A DNA stretch of 6,956 nucleotides, taken from NCBI GenBank assembly GCA_947460795.1, contig CANHJA010000120.1, forward strand, positions 1 to 6,956, given 5' to 3'. The stretch comes from Bacteroidota bacterium (GTDB taxonomy: Bacteria > Bacteroidota > Bacteroidia > Chitinophagales > Chitinophagaceae). The position numbers and the translations under genes are program-made. Shown in pieces: positions 1 through 5,956 of this stretch (position 1 is the stretch's first letter; every line of letters starts with the position of its first letter). Under the pieces are notes generated by a model. The model worked only from the letters and a program-made list of their open reading frames with translations, was not told the origin of the DNA and did not search any database.

Positions 1-615
1 ATTGCAAATAATGTAACAAATAATGGAGCAGGTACAGGTTCATTCACAAGTTCGATTACAGGGTTAAATGCTAATACAACTTATTATTGCAGGGCTTATG
101 CAACCAATGGTGTAGGTACTGCCTATGGCAATCAAATCAATTTTACGACAACTGCGCCTACAGCAATGTTGGTTGGTAGTAATAGTTGTTCATCATTAAA
201 TGGAGTAACCTCATTGTATTATGGCATGAATGGAACATCTGACACATGGGGGATATCAAGTACAGGTTACAGTGGTTCATGTTGGGTCGCACCTGATCCC
301 AATAATTCCGGTCAACTAGGGACTGTGGTTGGTTCGAATCATTATGTTCAATTTACTCGTAATTTTTCAAATCAAGGATATATAGAGTTTTGGGTTAATA
401 CCTATAATCCTGGGTATAACAATTTAACTCCTTCAATAGTTGTTAATGGTGCAGCAATTGGAAGTGCAACAATGGTAGGAGGTCAAACATCTTCGTTTTA
501 TTGGATGAAAGTCCGTTCTCCAATCGTACAAGCAGGTAATAATACCATTCGTATTTCACTCAGTGGTAGTTACTATGTGCTCAATGTTGATGAAATTGAA
601 TATTATGAATATTAA
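1..615 (+). CDS. C-terminal part of a secreted FN3-like / CBM-like protein (5' end outside the window)
   Basis: The frame is open from the first base, so this is the last 204 residues of a longer protein; the internal ATG at 166 is not a convincing start because protein-like sequence continues upstream of it. Residues 1 to about 52 form a fibronectin-III-like beta repeat of the kind common in large Bacteroidota surface proteins, with the core TTYYCRAYATNGVGTAYGN and the ending INFTT. Residues 57-204 form a second domain rich in Gly, Ser, Asn and aromatic residues, with alternating beta-strand patterns (YIEFWVNTY, PSIVVNG, NTIRISLSG) and the end LNVDEIEYYEY. This resembles jelly-roll carbohydrate-binding or galactose-binding-like folds, but I cannot assign a family. 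C63 and C94 could form a disulfide. No type IX sorting domain or anchor is visible at the C-terminus. Secretion and ligand binding are inferred from domain style only. Confidence 0.8.
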   Translation: MANNVTNNGAGTGSFTSSITGLNANTTYYCRAYATNGVGTAYGNQINFTTTAPTAMLVGSNSCSSLNGVTSLYYGMNGTSDTWGISSTGYSGSCWVAPDPNNSGQLGTVVGSNHYVQFTRNFSNQGYIEFWVNTYNPGYNNLTPSIVVNGAAIGSATMVGGQTSSFYWMKVRSPIVQAGNNTIRISLSGSYYVLNVDEIEYYEY

Positions 616-681
616 TTAAAATGAGGAAGATTTATAATAGCAATAAAATTTTGAAGAGACATATTTAAAAATAAAATAATC

Positions 682-1635
682 ATGAAAAAAACAATCCTAT
701 TCATATTGTCATTCGCTGTAGTTAATTTCAGTTTTGCTCAAAATAAAAAAAAGCAAATCAAACTATTAAATAATCGATTAGATAGTTTGCAAATTGCAAG
801 TCAAAATGAGTATTCAATTAGAAACAACGAAATTGATAAGTTAGCGAGAGCTACTAAAGATTTAGAAATACAAAAAGTTAATCTCCAAAACAATGCAGTA
901 GTTTTGAATGCAACCATTAGTGACTTAAAGCAAAATAATTTATTGTTGAAAGACAGCTTGAATAACAGTTTAAATGATCTCATTAAGTTAGATTCTACTT
1001 ATAAAAGTTCACTTCAAAAAATGTTTGAATCGAATGCTAAATTAGATTCTAATAATAAAGTTTTACTCCAAAGAATGGCGGCATTGAATGCTCAATTAGA
1101 CTCAAAAAATAAAATTAATTCCCCCGAATTTGAATCTTTTTTACCCTATTTTTTGAGTCAAACTTTTTCAGGAATGAATTTTGATAGCCTTGTATATTTC
1201 TCTTCTCCAATAATTACTCAATTTATTGAATCTAATTATATTGGATTTGGAAGATTTTGGAATAATGGTGCAACTTGTAATTTATTTGTAGATGATCATT
1301 TTGGTTCCCCCTATTTTGATAATGAAATACAACCCAATACTGCAAGTCTAAAATATTTTTCTAATAAGGTTCCTAAAGATGGTTTTTGTGAAGAAGCAAC
1401 AACTCCTGATGGTATTTATTATAAGCAGGTTTTTGAACTGCCGCAAATAGTTACTGCAGATATGGATTCTGATGGGAGTTTTAAAAAAATCCCAACTCCT
1501 GGCAAATACAATAACTTAAAAAAAATGGTAGTTAATATTCAATATGATAAATGGATAATTAAAATACTTTACTTTATCCAATATAATTCTAAATGGTATC
1601 TTCTGTATATTGATGATTGTGATTGTAGTGCATAA
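682..1635 (+). CDS. Exported coiled-coil protein, function unknown
   Basis: The protein has 317 residues. It begins with a clear signal peptide: MKK, a hydrophobic stretch, and likely cleavage after SFA, leaving Gln20 first. Residues about 25-145 are a long coiled coil rich in Asn, Leu, Lys and Ser, with recurring 'LDS' heptad motifs and a tandem 18-residue duplication at 110-145. Residues 148-317 are a separate globular, aromatic-rich domain ending in strands of the 'W-x-I-K-I-L-Y-F ... K-W-Y-L-L-Y-I-D' type, somewhat like small NTF2-like or Bacteroidota DUF domains; I do not recognise the family. Cysteines lie at 199 and 236 and in a terminal DDCDCSA. The start is supported by the signal peptide and the A-rich leader. 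It lies 66 bases after the surface-protein fragment and 150 bases before the paralogue pair. The periplasm or the inner face of the outer membrane is the likely location. A structural or spacer role is inference. Confidence 0.85.
   Translation: MKKTILFILSFAVVNFSFAQNKKKQIKLLNNRLDSLQIASQNEYSIRNNEIDKLARATKDLEIQKVNLQNNAVVLNATISDLKQNNLLLKDSLNNSLNDLIKLDSTYKSSLQKMFESNAKLDSNNKVLLQRMAALNAQLDSKNKINSPEFESFLPYFLSQTFSGMNFDSLVYFSSPIITQFIESNYIGFGRFWNNGATCNLFVDDHFGSPYFDNEIQPNTASLKYFSNKVPKDGFCEEATTPDGIYYKQVFELPQIVTADMDSDGSFKKIPTPGKYNNLKKMVVNIQYDKWIIKILYFIQYNSKWYLLYIDDCDCSA
1009..1116 (+). repeat. Two tandem 54-bp units encoding an 18-residue coiled-coil repeat
   Basis: Unit 1 is 1009-1062 (residues 110-127) and unit 2 is 1063-1116 (residues 128-145) of the coiled-coil protein. 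Aligned without gaps, 10 of 18 residues match: both read x-L-Q-x-M, then N-A-x-L-D-S-x-N-K. The units have diverged, so this is an old duplication that lengthens the coil. Confidence 0.6.
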
Positions 1636-1675
1636 AAATTTTTTTTCAGTAAGCATTCTCAAAATCTTTAATTGT

Positions 1676-1691
1676 TAATCAGTATTGATTA
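1676..1691. other. Short inverted repeat TAATCA-GTAT-TGATTA
   Basis: A perfect 6-base dyad around a 4-base spacer sits in the 150-base gap before the SPOR-domain gene, 95 bases upstream of its start. It could be an operator half-site pair, but it is AT-rich and short enough to occur by chance. There is no T-tract after it, so it does not look like a terminator. The rest of the gap (1636-1785) holds an A5T8 run immediately after the preceding stop and no other recognisable signal. Confidence 0.2.
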
Positions 1692-1785
1692 TGCTAATGG
1701 TAAAAAAGGGTTTATTGTTTATTATGAGAAATTTTAATGTAATAATATAAAAGTATAGAAATAGATAAATAAAAAAATAAAAATT

Positions 1786-3606
1786 ATGATGTTATTGGTA
1801 AGGTTTTTAAATCAAGTATTTACTCGGAAACAACTGTTTTTCTTGTATTTATTTATGGTAATTTGTAACTTGTCATTTTCACAACAACGAAAATTAGAAA
1901 AAAATTACAAGTATTTAAAGAGAGAGAAATTTGCCAAGGCGTATAAAAATTTAAATACAATTAAGTCAAAAAATAGCAATTCTCCGTTTTGGCATTATTT
2001 AATGTCAATGTATTTCATCGATAAAAATAATGCAGACAGAAATATAGACAGTAGTTATATATATTTAAATACGAGTGTTAATTTATCATCTAAGTATTTA
2101 TCGGAAAAAGAATTAGATGAATATTGTACTAAAAATAATTATTGTATTCATAATTTAACTACTCAATTAGAATCGATTGCACGAGTTGCATATGATATCT
2201 GCATGGCTAAAAACGACATTGCATCATTAAAGATATTTGTTGATTTATATAGAGGCTCATCTGTAGAAAAAGATGCAATAAAACGATTAGATCAATTGCT
2301 ATATTATGAAGCAAAAGAGAGTAATTCAATTTCAACACTCAAAAATTTTATAGCAAATAATCCAAATTCTGATTATATCGTTTCTGCTACAAAAAACATT
2401 GAAAATTTATTTTATGCGGAAGCAATCAAAAAGGATGAATTGGATATATACAATAGTTTTCTTTATCAATATCCCAATTCGATTTTCAGTGCTCAGATAG
2501 AATTAAAAAGAGATAAGAAAGCATATGATTTAGCAGTATCAAGTAATTCTGAAACAGGTTATAATTATTTCATTGCCATGTATCCGAAATCAACTTTTGT
2601 AAAAGAAGCTACAACTAAAAGAGATAGAATAGCATTTGATAATGCTTTGTCGATTGACACTGAAACCGGATATAATTCATTTATTGCCCAATATCCACAA
2701 TCAACTTTTGTAAAAGAAGCTATTCTAAAAAGAGATAAAATAGCAATTGATAATGCTTTGTCGACTAATACTGAAACCGGATATAATTCATTTATCGCCC
2801 AATATCCACAATCAACTTTTGTAAAAGAAGCTATTCTAAAAAGAGATAAAATAGTGTATGATGAAGCGAAGTCTAAGAATGATATTACAACCTATAGAAT
2901 TCTTTTACAGAAATATCCTGATATAGCTTATGCAAATAATATCAATGATGATATTATGCAATTAGAAAAAACACAAATGCCAACTGCTGTAGTTGAATCT
3001 GACATCTTTGAAGCAGATGAAGATGAAAATGAGAATGAAGAAGAGGTAGACGAAGCGGCAGAAGCAGCAGAAGAAGAAGAAGAGACAGAAGAAAATACAA
3101 AAGAATATTTTACCTATGAGCGTATTGTTCCTGTAACAGCAGCTCCAGAGGTGAGGAATCGTGAATATTTTTCATATCCATATCCTGCAACGTCTGAAAG
3201 TGAACCTGTGTTTCCTACCGCTAAAATTAAAGGTCAAAAAATTGAAGATTTAAAGCTAAGACAAACACAAAAATTAAGAGGCACTCCATTATACAAACCG
3301 ATTGTATCTGCTGATGGAAAAAAACAAGTTACTGGAAGTATTTATTCAGCTAAAGGATTTCGAATTGTAATTTATAATGGGTCTGACAAAAATGCGGCAT
3401 TAGCTGCAAAAAATAAATTTTCAAGGGCTTTTCCTGGCACTCGATCTTACCTAAGCTACAATGTACCTTCATTTAAAATTAAAATAGGAGATTTTGAAAA
3501 CAAAAATGATGCAACAAAGTTTATGCGTCGTTTAATGGCAATATTTCCTTCTTCATTTATTACACCTGATTTAGTGACAATCAAAAAGATTAAAATAACA
3601 AGATAA
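1786..3606 (+). CDS. Exported TPR-like repeat protein with C-terminal SPOR (peptidoglycan-binding) domain
   Basis: The protein has 606 residues. The N-terminus (1-32) is a signal peptide with a long basic n-region, a hydrophobic core at 17-29, and cleavage likely after SFS, before Gln33. Residues about 39-134 look TPR-like (KFAKAYKNLNTIKSK...YLMSMYF). Residues 135-393 are seven gap-free 37-residue units with the pattern A-x-D-x-A...Y-x-x-F-x-x-x-Y-P-x-S...A...K-R-D, recalling the YPxS helical repeats of YbgF/BamD-type TPR proteins. Residues 404-440 are strongly acidic, then a Pro/Tyr-rich linker runs to about 520. Residues about 522-600 are a SPOR domain (GFRIVIYNGSDKNAA...FKIKIGDFENKNDA...FP), the fold that binds denuded glycan strands; this call is strong. 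The long n-region is conserved in the adjacent paralogue, which supports the start at 1786 (the ATG at 1789 is an alternative). No Shine-Dalgarno is present, but the leader is A-rich. A periplasmic, wall-tethered scaffold is inference. Confidence 0.9.
   Translation: MMLLVRFLNQVFTRKQLFFLYLFMVICNLSFSQQRKLEKNYKYLKREKFAKAYKNLNTIKSKNSNSPFWHYLMSMYFIDKNNADRNIDSSYIYLNTSVNLSSKYLSEKELDEYCTKNNYCIHNLTTQLESIARVAYDICMAKNDIASLKIFVDLYRGSSVEKDAIKRLDQLLYYEAKESNSISTLKNFIANNPNSDYIVSATKNIENLFYAEAIKKDELDIYNSFLYQYPNSIFSAQIELKRDKKAYDLAVSSNSETGYNYFIAMYPKSTFVKEATTKRDRIAFDNALSIDTETGYNSFIAQYPQSTFVKEAILKRDKIAIDNALSTNTETGYNSFIAQYPQSTFVKEAILKRDKIVYDEAKSKNDITTYRILLQKYPDIAYANNINDDIMQLEKTQMPTAVVESDIFEADEDENENEEEVDEAAEAAEEEEETEENTKEYFTYERIVPVTAAPEVRNREYFSYPYPATSESEPVFPTAKIKGQKIEDLKLRQTQKLRGTPLYKPIVSADGKKQVTGSIYSAKGFRIVIYNGSDKNAALAAKNKFSRAFPGTRSYLSYNVPSFKIKIGDFENKNDATKFMRRLMAIFPSSFITPDLVTIKKIKITR
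2188..2964 (+). repeat. Array of seven 111-bp units (37-residue TPR-like repeats)
   Basis: Units run without gaps at residues 135-171, 172-208, 209-245, 246-282, 283-319, 320-356 and 357-393 of the SPOR-domain protein. Each looks like two helices with a Tyr-Pro turn in the middle. The first two and the last are the most divergent. Units 5 and 6 are almost identical at DNA level and are listed separately. Confidence 0.8.
2632..2853 (+). repeat. Recent tandem duplication, two 111-bp copies
   Basis: Copies at 2632-2742 and 2743-2853 differ at 5 of 111 positions by my hand count (about 95% identical), far closer than any other pair of units in the array. The length is a multiple of three, so the frame is kept. 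The preceding unit (2521-2631) shares shorter exact blocks such as CAACTTTTGTAAAAGAAGC, which suggests stepwise growth from it. Confidence 0.9.
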
Positions 3607-3658
3607 ATTACCTCAAATACTTAATAAAGAGGGGTATTAATCAATTAAAAATAAAATT

Positions 3659-5740
3659 ATGATATTGTTGTTTAAATTATTGTATCAAGTAGTCAATAGG
3701 AAACGGTTGCTTTTCCTTTGTCTATTTATGCTAGTATACAATCTGTCGTTTTCACAAGAGCGAAAATTTAAAAAAAATTACAAGTATCTAAACAAGTGGA
3801 AATTTGAAAAGGCATATAAAAATTTAAATGACATTCGATCAAAAGATAGCACTTCACCATTTTTATTTTATTTACTGTCATTATACTTTGGCGACAAAAA
3901 TAATGTAGACAGAAATATAGACAGTAGTTATCTATATTTAAAAAAGAGTTTGGCTTTGTCAACCTCGTATCCAGACAAAAAAGAATTAGATGAATCTTGT
4001 GAGGAAATTAAATACTGCATTCTTAATTTACCTGCTCAATTAGATTCAATTTCAAATGTTGCTTATGAAATTTGTTTGGCAAAAAATGATATTACATCAT
4101 TAAGGCAATTTATAAACTTGTATAAAGGCACTTTTGAGGAAAGTAAGGCAATGAAAAGATTGGATCAATTATTATATTATCAAGCAAAAGAAAATAAATC
4201 AATTTCAACACTAGAAAGCTTTGTGGCAAATTATCCGAATTCTGATTATATTGATTCTGCCAAAAAATATATTGAAAATATTTCATACCTTGATGCAATC
4301 AAAAAGGATGAATTGGAAGTGTACAATAATTTTCTTAAGGAATACCCCAAATCGATTTTTAAAGATGAGATAGTATTGAAAAGAGATAAAAAACCTTTTG
4401 ATTTAGCCACATTAAGCAATACAGAAAATGGATATAATACTTTCATTTCAATGTACCCAAAATCAATTTTTGTTAAAGAAGCTATTACAAAAAGAGATAA
4501 AATAGTGTATGATGAAGCAATAACTAAAAATGATTTAATAAATTTTATAATTCTTTTGCAGAAATATCCTGATATAGAATATGCAAAGGATATTAATGAG
4601 AATATTTTAAAATTAGAAAAAAAACTAATGGAGCCTGCAGAGCTTAGGACTGAGATAAACGAAGTAGATCTTAAAGAAACTCCTCCAGAAAACAATATGT
4701 TTGCCTCAAAAATTAAAAAACAAATATTATTTGAGCAAGGTGAAATTAAAGCCGTGAGTGAAATGGTAGGATTGCTGCATGTTCTTATGCAAATTTCGTT
4801 TGATTATAAAATTACTAGTGGTGAGCCTAAATCATTAGACGAAGATAGTAAAAACTGGGAAATACCATTAGTTATTAATGTTACAGCAAATAAAAATATC
4901 GAGTTTTGTGCAAATTATTGTATTAAAAAACTAGCTTCATTAAGCTTATCAGAAGAGGAGGCTAGAAACTACCTTAGTTTAAACATAGCCGTTTTTCCTG
5001 TAGTGATTAAATACAAGGGATTTGCTAACACTTTTTATTTAAGAAAACAAAGCAGTATGGATGCTTTAAAAAATCTTACGGGTAAATGGAAATTTTATAC
5101 ACGTCTATTTGACGTGCAACCAGGCATTGGAATATCATATGATAATGGAGAAGGGCAGATTCACGATTTCAGCAATAGTAATTATGATTATAATCAAAAT
5201 ATCGAATTGCTTACTATAAACTTTTTATATGTAGGCCAACTAGCGGCTACGTATACTTGGAAGGACACTCGCACATATTCGCAAATTGAAAAAATGACGA
5301 ATTACATTGTTAAGCCAAGAGGCGTTGTTTCTCAATTTGAAACAAGTAGTTTTATTGAACAGTCAGTATATGAGACTAAAAACAAAAAAACGTTTCAGAA
5401 AGCACCTTCAGAATATGAAAATAATGAAATTTTGGAGTTTGTAGATCAAATGCCCGAATTTCCTGGAGGTGAAGAAGGTTTATTTGATTACATCCAAAAA
5501 AACTTAAAATACCCTAAACAAGCTGTAGATTCAAACACTACCGGTAGAGTAACAATTAATTTTGTTGTAAATGACGATGGTAGCATTACCGATGTAAAAT
5601 TAGCTAGAGGTATTGGTAATGGTTGTGACGAAGAAGCAATCAAAATTATAAAAGGGTTACCTAGATGGAATCCTGGAAAACAAAATGGTAAGAAAGTAAG
5701 AGTAGCTTACAGTTTACCAATTACCTTCCAATTAGATTAA
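3659..5740 (+). CDS. Exported TPR-like repeat protein with C-terminal TonB domain
   Basis: The protein has 693 residues and is a paralogue of the gene just upstream. Residues 1-282 align with it gap-free at about 65% identity by hand count (182/282). It shares the signal peptide (likely cleavage after SFS, before Gln33), a TPR-like region at about 39-134, and five 37-residue YPxS units at 135-319. After that the proteins differ. Residues about 345-580 are a region I do not recognise (NWEIPLVINVTANKNIEFC, FYLRKQSSMDALKNL, ATYTWKDTRTYSQIEKM). Residues about 594-693 are a TonB C-terminal domain: PEFPGGEEGLFDYIQKNLKYP, GRVTINFVVNDDGSITDVKL, then EEAIKIIKGLPRWNPG and a final strand to the end. In classical TonB this domain touches TonB-dependent outer-membrane receptors. 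Here the N-terminus looks like a cleaved signal rather than the usual permanent anchor, and no exbB or exbD lies in the window, so energy coupling is doubtful. It is probably co-transcribed with its neighbour (52-base gap). Confidence 0.9.
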   Translation: MILLFKLLYQVVNRKRLLFLCLFMLVYNLSFSQERKFKKNYKYLNKWKFEKAYKNLNDIRSKDSTSPFLFYLLSLYFGDKNNVDRNIDSSYLYLKKSLALSTSYPDKKELDESCEEIKYCILNLPAQLDSISNVAYEICLAKNDITSLRQFINLYKGTFEESKAMKRLDQLLYYQAKENKSISTLESFVANYPNSDYIDSAKKYIENISYLDAIKKDELEVYNNFLKEYPKSIFKDEIVLKRDKKPFDLATLSNTENGYNTFISMYPKSIFVKEAITKRDKIVYDEAITKNDLINFIILLQKYPDIEYAKDINENILKLEKKLMEPAELRTEINEVDLKETPPENNMFASKIKKQILFEQGEIKAVSEMVGLLHVLMQISFDYKITSGEPKSLDEDSKNWEIPLVINVTANKNIEFCANYCIKKLASLSLSEEEARNYLSLNIAVFPVVIKYKGFANTFYLRKQSSMDALKNLTGKWKFYTRLFDVQPGIGISYDNGEGQIHDFSNSNYDYNQNIELLTINFLYVGQLAATYTWKDTRTYSQIEKMTNYIVKPRGVVSQFETSSFIEQSVYETKNKKTFQKAPSEYENNEILEFVDQMPEFPGGEEGLFDYIQKNLKYPKQAVDSNTTGRVTINFVVNDDGSITDVKLARGIGNGCDEEAIKIIKGLPRWNPGKQNGKKVRVAYSLPITFQLD
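4061..4615 (+). repeat. Array of five 111-bp units (37-residue TPR-like repeats)
   Basis: Units lie at residues 135-171, 172-208, 209-245, 246-282 and 283-319 of the TonB-domain protein. They correspond to units 1-4 and 7 of the upstream paralogue; the near-identical units 5 and 6 of that protein have no counterpart here. Unit 4 (PFDLATLSNTENGYNTFISM...) is closest to unit 4 of the paralogue. Confidence 0.8.
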
Positions 5741-5944
5741 TAAGAAATGATAGCTAGTAGTATATTTAGAATAAATATTTATTTGCCACTATATCAACTT
5801 ATTTACATTGTTCGATTTTTATATTAAATAATCCTTCAAGATTTCTAAAAACCTTTGACGAATTTGCAGTGTCGAAGCTTCAGTAAAAAACAGACCAAAT
5901 TTTAAATTCCAACATCTTTCTATTATCGACTAATTACTTTCGAT

Positions 5945-5952
5945 TATTTTTG
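5945..5952 (+). promoter_or_regulatory. Candidate Bacteroidota -7 box (TATTTTTG)
   Basis: The octamer matches the Bacteroidota consensus TAnnTTTG exactly and ends four bases before the epimerase ATG. I see no TTTG at the expected spacing upstream (a TTTC lies at 5917-5920, about 24 bases away), so only half of the promoter is supported. If it is used, transcription would begin at or next to the ATG and the message would be nearly leaderless. That fits the absence of the A-rich leader seen before the other genes. The region is AT-rich, so chance is possible. The rest of the gap 5741-5956 shows no terminator. Confidence 0.3.
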
Positions 5953-5956
5953 CTGT

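Noticed and set aside
166..615. Treating the ATG at 166 as the start of a complete small gene
   Set aside because: The frame is open to the window edge and the upstream codons form a recognisable FN3-like repeat, so the gene is truncated by the window.
621..668. 15-codon ORF (MRKIYNSNKILKRHI) between the first two genes
   Set aside because: Too short, no distinguishing features, in a 66-base AT-rich gap; likely chance.
1634..1646. A5T8 run directly after the coiled-coil gene as a possible terminator
   Set aside because: No GC-containing hairpin precedes it.
1852..1870. Lipobox at Cys27 of the SPOR protein (MVIC)
   Set aside because: The residue before Cys is Ile rather than Gly/Ala/Ser, and the paralogue has Tyr at this position; cleavage after SFS fits both better.
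3610..3645. Short inverted repeats (AATAC/GTATT, CCTC/GAGG) between the paralogues
   Set aside because: Stems of four or five bases with long loops; too weak to call a terminator or regulatory hairpin.
4246..4695. Long minus-strand ORF (149 codons) inside the TonB-domain gene
   Set aside because: It mirrors the repeat array of a well-supported + strand gene; the Ser/Phe/Ile-rich composition is typical of the antisense of Lys/Glu-rich coding sequence.
5770..5783. 14-base palindrome AATAAATATTTATT 30 bases after the TonB-domain gene
   Set aside because: All A/T, no loop and no following T-tract; expected by chance in such AT-rich sequence and not a convincing terminator.
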